Counted from the stretch's first letter, positions 1 through 9,265 are shown. The stretch is 64,000 nucleotides of DNA from an uncultured Oscillospiraceae bacterium (GCA_934572465.1 CAKTLG010000004.1:22088-86087); one strand, 5' to 3'. Translations and numbers: made by a program. The notes: generated from the letters alone by a model not told the origin.

Positions 1-326
1 AGGCCCTCGATCTCGGTGTAGCGGGCGCTGCCGTTCATCGCCTGCAGGATGATGCGGTAGAAAAAGCGCATATCGACGGTATAGTAGCCGCGGTTGAAGT
101 TCACCGGCTCCACGTCGACGAAGGTGTAGAGCAGCTCGGCGCTGCCGCCGCGGATGCCCTGCGCGCCGCTCAGGATGCTCTGGGCACTCGCCGTGGGGTA
201 AAAGCGCAGATCCTCGATGCAGTCCTTGTCTCTGCACGAGGAGTATATCTTCTTCGTATGGATACAGACCGCCTCACGCACGCTGTTCGCGCCGCACACG
301 GGGCCTGCCACAACTTTCTCAGCCAT
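1..326 (-). CDS. conserved clostridial protein of unknown function (partial, runs off left edge)
   Basis: The frame is open from an ATG at 324-326 to the window edge, giving at least 108 residues with the C-terminus missing. The start is supported by a ribosome binding site (AGGAGGT in the minus sense, plus 338-344). The visible part begins MAEKVVAGPVCGAN and contains a short cysteine/charged segment (SSCRDKDCIEDLRFY, about residues 29-43) followed by a likely beta-rich stretch. I recall similar proteins in Clostridia but cannot name a family or function. No signal peptide or membrane segment is visible. It is transcribed away from the DUF4364 gene, and a strong hairpin lies just upstream. 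Confidence 0.7.
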   Translation of the reverse strand, partial: MAEKVVAGPVCGANSVREAVCIHTKKIYSSCRDKDCIEDLRFYPTASAQSILSGAQGIRGGSAELLYTFVDVEPVNFNRGYYTVDMRFFYRIILQAMNGSARYTEIEG

Positions 327-356
327 ATCGCAAGAATACCTCCTGATCTAAGTACT

Positions 357-390
357 GTGAAAGGCCGGCGGCCGCGCCGGTCTCTTTCAC
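357..390. other. GC-rich inverted repeat between divergent genes
   Basis: GTGAAAG pairs with CTTTCAC and GCCGGCG with CGCCGGT around a short loop. It sits just outside the ribosome binding site of the leftmost minus-strand gene, so it would form a 5' leader hairpin there. There is no U-tract on either side, so it is not an ordinary terminator. Confidence 0.5.
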
Positions 391-450
391 CCCAGTCTAT
401 GCGTCCGGCGCAAATGGGTGCGGCAGGCTGCGGCGCAGATGAAAAAAACC

Positions 451-479
451 TATACAAATTATTCATAATGCGCTATAAT
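451..479 (+). promoter_or_regulatory. predicted sigma-A promoter for the DUF4364 gene
   Basis: A -35 box TATACA (451-456) and a consensus -10 box TATAAT (474-479) are separated by 17 bp, about 30 bp upstream of the start codon at 511. Confidence 0.6.
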
Positions 480-510
480 AGGTCTGATCGATCATCCAAG
501 GAGGTGCGCT

Positions 511-1053
511 ATGGGGCGCGTTGGTTTCATTCAGGATAAGCTGGAGATCAAATTTCTGATCCTATACGTCGCGGCGCGGCTCATCGAGCCGGTGCCGTTC
601 GAGGCGATGCAGGAGCTGACGATGTGCGACGAGGGCATCGACTTTTTCGATTTTTCCGAGTGTCTCGGCAGCCTTGTCGAGTCGGAGCACCTGACGCTCT
701 CCGACAAGGGGCTGTACGCCGTCACGGAAAAGGGGCTGCGCAACGGCGCGATCTGCGAATCGAGCCTGCCCTACTCCGTGCGTCTGCGCGCCGACAAGAA
801 CATCACGATCTTCAACCAGAAGCTCAAGCGCCGCGCGCAGATCAAGTCGGACATCCAGCCCCGCCGCAACGGGACGTACACCGTCACGCTCGCGTTCAAC
901 GACGATGACGACCAGCCCCTGCTCAAAATGGAGCTGATGGTGCCGAAGGAGGTCATGGCGGAGGATCTGGCCGGGCGCTTCCAGCAAAATCCCGAGCAGC
1001 TCTACACCGGCGTTCTGAATACGCTCTTTGCAGAGCCCTGCGAGGGGAAATAA
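511..1053 (+). CDS. DUF4364 family protein, probable transcriptional regulator
   Basis: This 180-residue protein matches the length and pattern of the clostridial DUF4364 family: an N-terminal winged-helix-like region (roughly residues 10-75) followed by a mixed alpha/beta C-terminal part with the segment SYSVR/LRADKNITIFNQ. Members are predicted DNA-binding proteins with no settled function. The ATG is preceded by AAGGAGG at good spacing and by a strong promoter. It appears monocistronic, ending in a bidirectional terminator. The family call is from memory of its characteristic residues; regulatory targets are unknown. Confidence 0.75.
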   Translation: MGRVGFIQDKLEIKFLILYVAARLIEPVPFEAMQELTMCDEGIDFFDFSECLGSLVESEHLTLSDKGLYAVTEKGLRNGAICESSLPYSVRLRADKNITIFNQKLKRRAQIKSDIQPRRNGTYTVTLAFNDDDDQPLLKMELMVPKEVMAEDLAGRFQQNPEQLYTGVLNTLFAEPCEGK

Positions 1054-1070
1054 CGTACATATCCATATAG

Positions 1071-1101
1071 AAAAAGAGACAGGCTGAGCCTGTCTCTTTT
1101 T
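1071..1101. terminator. bidirectional intrinsic terminator
   Basis: The stem AGACAGGC/GCCTGTCT is flanked by A-runs on the left and T-runs on the right, so it can end transcripts from both the DUF4364 gene (plus) and the HTH gene (minus). Confidence 0.8.
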
Positions 1102-1102
1102 C

Positions 1103-1459
1103 TTAGTCTTCGCTGTTCTCCTCCTGCGTTTTATGCAGCAGCTCCTCGACCGGAACGCCGTAGAGCTTTGCGAGCGCGCAGAGGTTTGACGTGCTGGGAT
1201 CGGACGTGCCGTTCTCCCATTTGCTGACCGCCTGACGGCTGACGCCGAGCGTTTCGGCGACGAACTCCTGCGTCATCCGCTTTTCCGTCCGGTGCGCCCT
1301 GAGCGTCTCGCCGAGCGAGCGGCAGACGGCTTTCTTCTCCTCGCGCACGTCTTTTGACCTGATGTACTTCCGCAGCGCCCTGACGAGCAGCACGAAGAGG
1401 TAGATGAGCGCGCCGTAAATGACGAGCGCGATCGGTAAAAGAATGAGACTGAATTGCAT
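1103..1459 (-). CDS. membrane-anchored XRE-family helix-turn-helix protein
   Basis: A 118-residue protein with one hydrophobic N-terminal segment (about residues 3-27, including ALVIYGALIYLFVLLV), a basic juxtamembrane region, and a C-terminal HTH_3 domain (about residues 48-107; EFVAETLGVSRQAVSKWENG is a textbook XRE recognition helix). The ATG at 1459 has AAAGGAG upstream; a longer in-frame extension lacks a ribosome binding site. XRE proteins are normally soluble, so a transmembrane anchor before the DNA-binding domain suggests a membrane-tethered regulator. Its target is unknown. It ends at the shared terminator. Confidence 0.75.
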   Translation of the reverse strand: MQFSLILLPIALVIYGALIYLFVLLVRALRKYIRSKDVREEKKAVCRSLGETLRAHRTEKRMTQEFVAETLGVSRQAVSKWENGTSDPSTSNLCALAKLYGVPVEELLHKTQEENSED

Positions 1460-1565
1460 GGTTTTTTCTCCTTTTCGCTTGATGCGCTCAGCATAGCGAA
1501 AAGCGGCGGTTGCCGCCACCAACTATCGCGCAACTTCGCGTTGCGCGGGGGCAAAGACGGAGCAT

Positions 1566-1964
1566 TTACCGCATGAAGCCCCTGCCGCCGAAGTCCGAAA
1601 GCTCGCGCAGGCCCAGAGAGCGGTAGAATGCGAGCGTCTTCTCCGTGTCGTCTGTCATGAGCTGGAGCTGACGGACGTCCGCAAAGCGCTCCATCACCGC
1701 GCGCATCAGCGCCGTGCCGATGCCGCGGCGCTGGTACTGCGGGAAAACCAGCAGATCCTGCACCAGCACGACGGTCGCCCCGTCGCCCACGGCGCGGACA
1801 AGGCCGGCAAGCGTTTTCCCTTCATAGGCCGCAAGCGTCAGCAGCGATCCGGCAAAGCCGCGCCGCAGCGCGTCTGGCGCGTCCGTGTAGGCCGTCCAGC
1901 CGACGGACGCATACAGCGGCAGTATCTCTTCCTCGCGGTAGGTCTGATATTCGATGATCTCCAT
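1566..1964 (-). CDS. GNAT family N-acetyltransferase
   Basis: A 132-residue protein with the GNAT acetyl-CoA loop (FPQYQRRGIGTALM, about residues 75-88) preceded by the beta-4 strand VVLVQDLLV, and the usual C-terminal FYRSLGL motif. It would transfer an acetyl group to an amine; the substrate cannot be told. The ATG at 1964 is preferred because GGAGG lies 5 nt upstream; an ATG four codons earlier overlaps that site. It lies downstream of dnaE in the same direction with only about 77 bp between, so it may be read through from the dnaE transcript. Confidence 0.8.
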   Translation of the reverse strand: MEIIEYQTYREEEILPLYASVGWTAYTDAPDALRRGFAGSLLTLAAYEGKTLAGLVRAVGDGATVVLVQDLLVFPQYQRRGIGTALMRAVMERFADVRQLQLMTDDTEKTLAFYRSLGLRELSDFGGRGFMR

Positions 1965-2041
1965 AAATTCCTCCATGATTTTGATAGGCTCAAATCATGG
2001 TCATACGCAATCTCATCGCCGCAGCCCCCCTTCTGTTCTTA

Positions 2042-5000
2042 TCATTTCACCACGACATTTTCCTTGCCGAAGCGCTCCTCCAGATCGCGCACGAGCGAGG
2101 GGTGCAGATCGCAGGTCGTGCCGATAAGCTTGCCCGTATCGAGAACGCGGATGCGGACATTGCTCCCCTTGCCCTCGAACATATAGAGCACCTTGCGCAG
2201 AATATCCATCTCTGGCCCGTTCGCCGACGGCAGACGCAGATAGAGCGTCTGCCCCGTGCGCTGCTGCGCCGGCGCGGGCGTCGAAAGGTCGGCGTTCAGC
2301 GGGCGGGCAAGGTCACACATCAGCTGCGGGGCCTTTTCGTCGCGCACGCTCAGCGTGCCGGAGACATAAATGACCTGTCCCTCCTGCAAATAGCTGCCGC
2401 ACTGATCGAGCACACGCGTAAAGCACAGCATTTCGATGCTGCCCGTACCGTCCTCAAGCGTTACGTAGGCCATGAGGGTGTTTTTCTTCGTCATCTTCGT
2501 CTTGCTCGCCGTCACAACGCCCGCGAGCGAGATCTTCTGCCCGTCGGAGAAGGTCGTCGGCCCCGCCTCCTGCGCAAAGTCCTCCATCACGCGGCCGATG
2601 GCCGCCGCGCCGGACGCGCGCACGAGCGAGCGGTAAGCGTCCATCGGATGACCCGAGAGGTACAGCCCCGTCGTGGCCTTTTCCATCGCCATGCGCTCCT
2701 GCGGCGTGAACTCAGGGATATCAGGCAGGATGAGCGCGGCCTGCTGCGCGGTCTCCGCGCCCATGCCGAAAAAGTCGATCTGCCCCTCGATGTTCGCGCG
2801 GTTGCCCGCCGCGATGCCGTCCATCACCTTTTCATACACGGCGATGAGCTGCGATCGCTTCGCGCCCGTCGAGTCGAACGCGCCCGCGCGGATGAGATTC
2901 TCGACCGCGCGCTTGTTGATCTCCATGCCGTCCATGCGGCGGCAGAAGTCCTGAAAGTCGACAAACGGGCCGTTGAGTTCGCGCTCCTGCATCATGCGCA
3001 GAATGAGCCCGCGGCCGATGTTCTTGATGGCGACAAGGCCGAAGCGGATGCCCTCCGGCTCGACCGTGAAGCGGTCGGCGGAGTGATTGACGTCCGGCGG
3101 CAGGAGCTTGATGCCGCACTCGCGGCACTCGTTGAAGTACTCGCCCACCTTGTCCGACGAGTCGAGCACGCTCGAAAGCAGCGCCGCCATGTACTCTTTC
3201 GTATAGTGGCACTTGAAGTACGCCGTCTGGTACGCGACGACCGCGTAGGCCGCGGCGTGCGCCTTGTTGAACGCGTAGTTTGCAAAGGCGTAGATTTCCT
3301 CGTAGATCTCCTGCGCGGCCTTTTCGTCAATGCCGTTCGCCACGCAGCCGGAGATGCTGCGCGCGGGATCGCCGTGCAGAAACGCCTCGCGCTCGCGTTC
3401 GATGTCCTTGACCTTCTTCTTGCTCATCGCGCGGCGCAGCATATCCGCCTGACCGAGCGAGTAGCCCGCAAGCTGCTGGAAGATCTGGATGACCTGCTCC
3501 TGATACACGATGCAGCCGTAGGTGATCGACAGGATCGGCTCAAGCTGCGGGATAAGGTACGTGACCTTTTTCGGGTCGTGCTTGCAGGCGATGAATTTCG
3601 GTATGGATTCCATCGGGCCCGGACGGTAGAGCGCGATGAGCGCCGTGATGTCCTCGATGTTCTGCGGCTTTAAGCTGACGCAGACGCCCGTCATGCCGCT
3701 CGATTCGAGCTGGAAGACGCCGGACGTCCGTCCCGCCGCCAGCATCTCATACGTTGCGGCGTCATCCTCCGGAATGCCGTCAAGTGTAAAGCTTTTATCC
3801 TTTTCGCGTATCGTCTTGACCGCGTCGTCCAGAATGGTGAGGTTGCGAAGGCCCAGAAAGTCCATTTTGAGCAGGCCAAGCTCCTCGAGCGTCGTCATCA
3901 CATACTGGCAGACGATGGTATCGTCGTTGCGCGCGAGCGGCACGTAGTCCACGACCGGCCGCTTCGTGATCACAACGCCCGCCGCGTGCGTCGAGGCGTG
4001 GCGCGGCATGCCCTCGAGGGCGCGCGCCGTGTCGATGAGCTTTTTCACCTGCTCGTCGCCCTCGTACTTTTCGCGCAGCTCCCGCGAAATGCGCAGCGCA
4101 TCGTCGAGCGTGACGTGCGGCCCCGCGGGGACGAGCTTGGCGATCACATCGCAGTCGGCATAGCTCATGTTGAGCGCGCGGCCCACATCGCGGATAACGC
4201 CGCGCGCGGCCATCGTGCCGAACGTGACGATCTGCGCGACGTGATCATCGCCGTACTTGCGGCGCACATAATCGACGACCTCGCCGCGGCGCGTATCGCC
4301 GAAGTCCATGTCGATATCCGGCATCGACACGCGCTCGGGGTTCAGAAAGCGCTCGAAAAACAATCCGTACTTCATCGGCTCGATATCCGTGATCGACAGA
4401 CAGTACGAAACGATGCTGCCAGCCGCGCTGCCGCGCCCCGGGCCGACGGGAATGCCGGCGCTCTTGGCGTAGCGCACGAAGTCGGAAACGATCAGAAAGT
4501 AGTCGACAAAGCCCATGCGCTCGATCATGTCCTGCTCGTATTCGAGCTGCGCGCGCTGCTTGTCCGTCCCCTCGCCGTAGCGCTGGGCGAAGCCGTCGGC
4601 ACAGAGCTTTTTGAAGTATGTAAGCGAGGTGTAGCCCTCGGGCACCTTGAATTCCGGCAGGTGGTACTTGCCGAACGTGAATTCCAGATTGCAGCGCTCG
4701 GCGATCCTGCTGGTATTTTCGACCGCCTCGGGATAGTCGGGAAACAGCGCCGCCATCTCCTCGGTCGACCTTAGGTAGAAGCGCTGCGGCTCGTAGCGCA
4801 TACGGTTCTCATCGTCCACGGTCTTGCCCGTCTGGATGCAGAGCAGCACGTCGTGCGCGTAGGCGTCCTCTTTTCGGAGATAGTGCGCGTCGTTCGTCAC
4901 GACGAGCGGCAGCCCCGTCTCCTCGTGTATGCGGAGGATGCCCTTGTTGACAACGGCCTGATCGCGGATGCCGTGATCCTGCAATTCAAGATAAAAATGC

Positions 5001-5503
5001 TCGGGGCCAAAGATCTCAGACATCGTCAGGGCATATTCCCTGGCGCCGTTGTAGTCCCCGTTGCGAAGCCTGCGCGGGATCTCGCCGGCGAGACACGCCG
5101 AAAGCGCGATAAGCCCCTTTGAATGCTCGCGCAGGAGCGCCAGATCGATGCGCGGCTTGATGTAAAAGCCCTCCACATGCGCCATGGAGACGAGATACGA
5201 AAGGTTGCGGTAGCCCTCCTCGTTCTCGCACAGAAGCACCAGGTGACGGGCCTCGCTGTCGAATTCATGCTGCTTGTCAAAGCGCGTGCGCGGGGCGACG
5301 TACACCTCGCAGCCGATGATGGGCTTGACGCCCTCGGCCTTGCACGCGCGGTAAAAGTCGATCGCACCGTACATCACGCCGTGGTCGGTGATGGCGCAGG
5401 CGGTCTGCCCCATCGACTTGACGAGCTTGGGCAGGTCGCGGATGCGGCACGCGCCGTCGAGCAGGCTGTATTCGGTATGGACATGGAGATGAACGAACGG
5501 CAT
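2042..5503 (-). CDS. dnaE: DNA polymerase III subunit alpha, DnaE type
   Basis: This 1153-residue protein is a full-length DnaE. The PHP domain fills residues 1-205 (HLHVHTEYSLLDG at 5-17, ITDHG at 38-42). The polymerase core contains GPGRGSAAGS (354-363) and the catalytic PDIDMDF (395-401); finger, helix-hairpin-helix and OB-fold regions follow toward the C-terminus. In Firmicutes with both DnaE and PolC, DnaE extends RNA primers before PolC takes over. The ATG at 5503 follows AGGGGAG; upstream in-frame codons lack a site. It begins 14 bp after the whiA stop, so it is probably in the same operon. Confidence 0.95.
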   Translation of the reverse strand: MPFVHLHVHTEYSLLDGACRIRDLPKLVKSMGQTACAITDHGVMYGAIDFYRACKAEGVKPIIGCEVYVAPRTRFDKQHEFDSEARHLVLLCENEEGYRNLSYLVSMAHVEGFYIKPRIDLALLREHSKGLIALSACLAGEIPRRLRNGDYNGAREYALTMSEIFGPEHFYLELQDHGIRDQAVVNKGILRIHEETGLPLVVTNDAHYLRKEDAYAHDVLLCIQTGKTVDDENRMRYEPQRFYLRSTEEMAALFPDYPEAVENTSRIAERCNLEFTFGKYHLPEFKVPEGYTSLTYFKKLCADGFAQRYGEGTDKQRAQLEYEQDMIERMGFVDYFLIVSDFVRYAKSAGIPVGPGRGSAAGSIVSYCLSITDIEPMKYGLFFERFLNPERVSMPDIDMDFGDTRRGEVVDYVRRKYGDDHVAQIVTFGTMAARGVIRDVGRALNMSYADCDVIAKLVPAGPHVTLDDALRISRELREKYEGDEQVKKLIDTARALEGMPRHASTHAAGVVITKRPVVDYVPLARNDDTIVCQYVMTTLEELGLLKMDFLGLRNLTILDDAVKTIREKDKSFTLDGIPEDDAATYEMLAAGRTSGVFQLESSGMTGVCVSLKPQNIEDITALIALYRPGPMESIPKFIACKHDPKKVTYLIPQLEPILSITYGCIVYQEQVIQIFQQLAGYSLGQADMLRRAMSKKKVKDIEREREAFLHGDPARSISGCVANGIDEKAAQEIYEEIYAFANYAFNKAHAAAYAVVAYQTAYFKCHYTKEYMAALLSSVLDSSDKVGEYFNECRECGIKLLPPDVNHSADRFTVEPEGIRFGLVAIKNIGRGLILRMMQERELNGPFVDFQDFCRRMDGMEINKRAVENLIRAGAFDSTGAKRSQLIAVYEKVMDGIAAGNRANIEGQIDFFGMGAETAQQAALILPDIPEFTPQERMAMEKATTGLYLSGHPMDAYRSLVRASGAAAIGRVMEDFAQEAGPTTFSDGQKISLAGVVTASKTKMTKKNTLMAYVTLEDGTGSIEMLCFTRVLDQCGSYLQEGQVIYVSGTLSVRDEKAPQLMCDLARPLNADLSTPAPAQQRTGQTLYLRLPSANGPEMDILRKVLYMFEGKGSNVRIRVLDTGKLIGTTCDLHPSLVRDLEERFGKENVVVK

Positions 5504-5517
5504 GGCTTGCTCCCCTT

Positions 5518-6423
5518 TTACGCTTTTTCGTCCCGCGCAAGCTCCATGAGCTTGCGGATGCGGTGGTTGAGACACGACTTCGTCAGCGGCGGGTCAAAGG
5601 TCGCGGCCAACTCGGAAAGTGTCAGCTCCGGCTGCAAAAGCCGCGCGACCGCGACCTCCTGCAATTTCACCGGCAGGTCGTTGATCGCGCCGGACTCCGT
5701 CAGGCGTGTAAAGGCTTCCACCTGTTCACGCGAAGCCAGCACCGCTTTGTCGAGATTGGCTGCGTCGCAGTTGACGCGGCGGTTCACCGTATTGCGCATC
5801 TCCTTTTCGATCTTGGCCGCCATGATCTCAAGCGCCCGGCCCGGCGCGCCGATGAGCGTGAGCAGGTCCTCGATATGCTCGCTGCTCTTGAAATAGGTGA
5901 TGAGACTACCCTGCCGCATAACGTTTTTCGGCTCGAAGCCCATGTCGCGCAGCAGCGCCTCGACCTCGCGCCCCGCCTGGATGTGCGAGGTGGCGAGCTC
6001 CAGATGGTAGCGCTTTTTCGGGTCGGTCACGCTGCCGCCGGCAAGAAACGCTCCGCGCAGGAACGCTGAGCGGCAGCACTCCTCCTCGAGCAGCGCAAAG
6101 TTGAGATGCAGCGCAAAATGCGTGTCGCGGTCGTAGCCGAGCGTCTGCCAGATCGCGGCCAGCTTGTCCCCGCTCGTGATGCGCAGGATGCGCTTGCCGC
6201 TCTCCCGATCGTCCGGCAGCTCGTCGAATTTGACGGAAAACGCCTTTTGGAAGAGCTTCGGCAGCCGCGCGGCAAAGCCGTCGTTCTCCGTGACGATGCG
6301 CACCTCGCCGGCGGAAAAGCAGCTGGCATACAGCAGCACGCCGCAGCTCTCCGCAACGGCGCAGCAGCTCCGGCTCAGCGGCGCTTTGCAAAGCTCCGCC
6401 TTGACGTCATAGGCAAACGACAT
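5518..6423 (-). CDS. whiA: DNA-binding protein WhiA
   Basis: A 301-residue WhiA with an N-terminal LAGLIDADG-homing-endonuclease-like domain (including SAFLRGAFLAGGSVTDPKKR about residues 118-137) and a C-terminal helix-turn-helix (LSELAATFDPPLTKSCLNHR). WhiA acts in sporulation-septation control in actinobacteria and in cell division or chromosome segregation in Firmicutes. The order rapZ-whiA is conserved in Firmicutes, supporting the call. The gene sits between rapZ (about 26 bp upstream) and dnaE (14 bp downstream), all on the minus strand. Start ATG at 6423 follows AAGGAGGGC. Confidence 0.95.
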   Translation of the reverse strand: MSFAYDVKAELCKAPLSRSCCAVAESCGVLLYASCFSAGEVRIVTENDGFAARLPKLFQKAFSVKFDELPDDRESGKRILRITSGDKLAAIWQTLGYDRDTHFALHLNFALLEEECCRSAFLRGAFLAGGSVTDPKKRYHLELATSHIQAGREVEALLRDMGFEPKNVMRQGSLITYFKSSEHIEDLLTLIGAPGRALEIMAAKIEKEMRNTVNRRVNCDAANLDKAVLASREQVEAFTRLTESGAINDLPVKLQEVAVARLLQPELTLSELAATFDPPLTKSCLNHRIRKLMELARDEKA

Positions 6424-6449
6424 GGCGCCGCCCTCCTTTTCTCACAGGT

Positions 6450-7313
6450 TCATCCGCGCGTGATGTCGCGGTCGTTTTCAAAGGCAGGATAGCCCAGCGC
6501 GCTCAGATAGGCCGTGACGCAGCGCGCGATGGAAACGCTTCTGTGGTGCCCGCCCGTGCAGCCGATGGCGATGACGAGCGTGCTCTTACCCTCCTCGGCA
6601 TAAAGCGGCAGGAGGAACGAGAGCATCCCCTTGAGCTTTTCCACGAAGGTATTCGTCTGCGGGAAGGAGAATACATAGTCGTATACCTCGCCGTCCATGC
6701 CCGTCTTCTGCTTCAGCTCCGGCACATAGAAGGGATTGGGCAGAAAGCGCACATCGAACACAAGGTCGGCCTCCAGCGGGATGCCGTACTTATAGCCGAA
6801 CGACACGACGCTGACGCTCAGCTTGCCGCGCATGCTCCTGTCGCCGAACATACTGTACAGCTCGTTGCGGAGCTTGACAGCCGGCATCCGCGTGGTATCG
6901 ATAACAAAGTCGGCATGCTCGCGCAGCGGGCGCAGCAGCTCCTGCTCGCGGCGCATCGCCTGCTCGATGGTCATGCCGTCCAGCATCAGCGGATGGCGGC
7001 GGCGCGTTTCCTTGTAGCGCTTGATGATCGTCTCAAGGTCGGCCGTGATGAACAGCAGCCTGCACACATCGCCGCCCTGACGCAGCCGCTCCATCGCGTT
7101 GAGCAGCGCTTCAAAGCCCCGTTCGCCCGAGCGGATGTCGCTCACAAGAGCGACGCGGTCGTAGCGCCCGTCGCTCTGCGCGCAGAAGGCGGCAAATTTC
7201 AGGATGATGTCCGCGGGGACATTATCCACTGTATAGTAGCCCATATCCTCAAGATACGTAGCGGCGCTCGATTTTCCCGCGCCGGACAGACCGGATATGA
7301 TCAGAATTTCCAT
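6450..7313 (-). CDS. rapZ: RNase adapter / nucleotide-binding protein RapZ (YvcJ)
   Basis: A 287-residue P-loop protein with Walker A GLSGAGKS (residues 8-15) and the C-terminal GCTGGHHRSV motif typical of RapZ/YvcJ. In Escherichia coli RapZ guides RNase E cleavage of GlmZ; in Firmicutes the ortholog YvcJ binds and hydrolyses nucleotides and its role is less settled. It is usually linked with hprK or whiA in Firmicutes, as here. It lies about 23 bp downstream of murB and 26 bp upstream of whiA, consistent with one operon. Confidence 0.95.
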   Translation of the reverse strand: MEILIISGLSGAGKSSAATYLEDMGYYTVDNVPADIILKFAAFCAQSDGRYDRVALVSDIRSGERGFEALLNAMERLRQGGDVCRLLFITADLETIIKRYKETRRRHPLMLDGMTIEQAMRREQELLRPLREHADFVIDTTRMPAVKLRNELYSMFGDRSMRGKLSVSVVSFGYKYGIPLEADLVFDVRFLPNPFYVPELKQKTGMDGEVYDYVFSFPQTNTFVEKLKGMLSFLLPLYAEEGKSTLVIAIGCTGGHHRSVSIARCVTAYLSALGYPAFENDRDITRG

Positions 7314-7336
7314 CGTCTTTCTCTCTCCTGTTCCGC

Positions 7337-8248
7337 TCAGCGGACGATCTTGACCTCCGGCTCCAGCAGGACGCCGTGCGCGTCGTAAACGGTCTTCCGC
7401 ACCATTTCAATGAGTGCAAGCACATCCGCGCAGGTCGCGCCGCCGGCATTGACGACAAAGCCCGCGTGCTTGGGCGAGACCTCCGCCCCGCCGATGCGCG
7501 CGCCCTTGAGCCCGCAGCTCTCGATCAGCGGCCCTGCAAAGTACCCTGTCGGGCGCTTGAAGGTGCTGCCCGCGCTCGGAAGCTCGAGCGGCTGGCTCGC
7601 TCTGCGCCGCGCCATCAGATCGTCCATTTTCGCCTTGATGGCTCCGCCGTCGCCCTTTTGCAGCCGGAGCTTCGCGCCCAGCACAATGCCCTCATCCGCA
7701 GAAAATACACTGTGGCGGTAGGAAAAATCCAGCTCCGCAGGTGTGAGCGTCCTCACCCCGTCGGGATACAGCGCCGTGACCTCGGCGATGACGTCCTTCA
7801 GCTCCCCGCCGTAGGCGCCCGCGTTCATCACGATGCCGCCGCCGAGCGTGCCCGGGATGCCGTGGGCAAATTCAAGCCCCGTCAGCCCGTGCTTCCACGC
7901 AAAAAGCGCCAGCTTCGTCAGCGAAACGCCCGCGTCGGCGGTAATCATGTCATCGCCGGTCAGCTCCATGCGCGAAAGGCGCGCCGAGGTATCGATGACG
8001 ACGGTGTCAAGCCCCGCGTCGGCGGCGAGCAGGTTCGTGCCGTTGCCGATCACCAGCGGCCTGACGCCCGCATCCAGCACAAGTCCCATCAGCACCACAA
8101 GCTGCTCGCGCGTCTCAGGAAAGGCCATGCGCCGCGCCGGCCCGCCGATGCGAAACGATGTGTGCTTCGCCATCGGCTCATCGCAGATCCATTGAAGGTC
8201 GGGCAGATAATCGCCCACCGCCTTGTCAAGCGCCGTATACCACGCCAT
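7337..8248 (-). CDS. murB: UDP-N-acetylenolpyruvoylglucosamine reductase
   Basis: A 303-residue MurB performing the NADPH-dependent reduction that yields UDP-MurNAc in cytoplasmic peptidoglycan precursor synthesis. The FAD-binding segment includes TSFRIGGPA and VIGNGTNLL near the N-terminus, then GLTGLEFAHGIPGTLGGGIVMN and the catalytic-region motif LPSAGSTFKRP. The length and the Ser-containing motif fit type II MurB, usual in Firmicutes. It lies between hprK and rapZ in the same direction with 28 and 23 bp gaps. Confidence 0.95.
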   Translation of the reverse strand: MAWYTALDKAVGDYLPDLQWICDEPMAKHTSFRIGGPARRMAFPETREQLVVLMGLVLDAGVRPLVIGNGTNLLAADAGLDTVVIDTSARLSRMELTGDDMITADAGVSLTKLALFAWKHGLTGLEFAHGIPGTLGGGIVMNAGAYGGELKDVIAEVTALYPDGVRTLTPAELDFSYRHSVFSADEGIVLGAKLRLQKGDGGAIKAKMDDLMARRRASQPLELPSAGSTFKRPTGYFAGPLIESCGLKGARIGGAEVSPKHAGFVVNAGGATCADVLALIEMVRKTVYDAHGVLLEPEVKIVR

Positions 8249-8276
8249 AAATTCAGATCCTCCGTCAGATGGATTT

Positions 8277-9230
8277 TTACTGCTTTGCCTCGTTTTCCCG
8301 ATTGATGCGGTCTATGTGCCCGTCGATCTGCGCGGCGAACTCGCGCGCAGAGTTGAAGCCGTGCTTCTTCTGGCGGTTGTTCATCGCCGCCAGCTCCACG
8401 ATGCCTGCGAGGTTGCGTCCTGCGCTGACGGGCACCGTCACCTGCGGCACCGGAACGTCCATGATGGTCGCATAGCTGTCCTCCAGCCCAAGACGGTCAA
8501 AATATGTGCTGTCCGTCCACTTTTCAAACTGGATCACAAGGTCGATCTGCGTGGAATCCTGCACCGCGCCCACGCCGAAAAGCTTCTCCACGTCGATCAC
8601 ACCGATGCCGCGCACCTCGAGATAATTGCGGATCAGCTCCGGCGCCGTGCCGGAAAGGACAGAGCCGATGCGCGTGATCTCCACGGCGTCGTCAGCCACC
8701 AGCCGGTGTCCGCGCTTGATGAGCTCGATGGCCGTCTCGCTTTTGCCGATGCCGCTGTCGCCGAAGATCAGCACGCCCTCGCCGTAAACGTCCATCAGCA
8801 CGCCGTGGCGCGTGATGACCGGCGCAAGCGCATGGTTGAGATAGTCAATGGTCATCGAAGAGAACTCAACGGAGGTATACTTCGTGCGCAGCAGCGTGCG
8901 GCCATATTTCTGCGCCATCTCCAGACACTCCGGAAATATATCCAGATCGCGCGAGATGACCAGCGCGGGGATCTCATAGCAGAACAGATCCTCAAAGCTC
9001 TTGCGCCGCTCCTCGGACGAATAGCCGCGCAGGAACGTGACCTCGCTCTTGCCGATGATCTGGAGCCTGCGGGGATCGAAGTAATCGAAAAAGCCGATGA
9101 ACTGGAGACCCGGGCGGTTGACGTCCGTGATCGTCAGGATCTCGGTATCGTACTCCGTGCCCTTGTTAATGACCTCCATCTGGAACTTTTCCACAATGTC
9201 CTTTACGCGGACCGCGCGGTTGGTATTCAT
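8277..9230 (-). CDS. hprK: HPr kinase/phosphorylase
   Basis: A 317-residue HprK with the P-loop GDSGIGKSETAIELIKRGH, the signature LEVRGIGVIDVEKLFG, and a C-terminal region typical of the bifunctional enzyme that phosphorylates and dephosphorylates Ser46 of HPr for carbon catabolite control. The ATG at 9230 has GGAGG five bases upstream; an ATG four codons earlier overlaps the ribosome binding site. It is the first gene of the minus-strand series hprK-murB-rapZ-whiA-dnaE and has its own promoter. Confidence 0.95.
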   Translation of the reverse strand: MNTNRAVRVKDIVEKFQMEVINKGTEYDTEILTITDVNRPGLQFIGFFDYFDPRRLQIIGKSEVTFLRGYSSEERRKSFEDLFCYEIPALVISRDLDIFPECLEMAQKYGRTLLRTKYTSVEFSSMTIDYLNHALAPVITRHGVLMDVYGEGVLIFGDSGIGKSETAIELIKRGHRLVADDAVEITRIGSVLSGTAPELIRNYLEVRGIGVIDVEKLFGVGAVQDSTQIDLVIQFEKWTDSTYFDRLGLEDSYATIMDVPVPQVTVPVSAGRNLAGIVELAAMNNRQKKHGFNSAREFAAQIDGHIDRINRENEAKQ

Positions 9231-9265
9231 AGCTGCCTCCACACAAGTGATAGTGATACAGTTTT

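Noticed and set aside
1997..3673. A 558-codon plus-strand open frame opposite dnaE
   Set aside because: It is the antisense shadow of dnaE in GC-rich DNA: rich in Arg/Leu/His/Val, no ribosome binding site and no motif.
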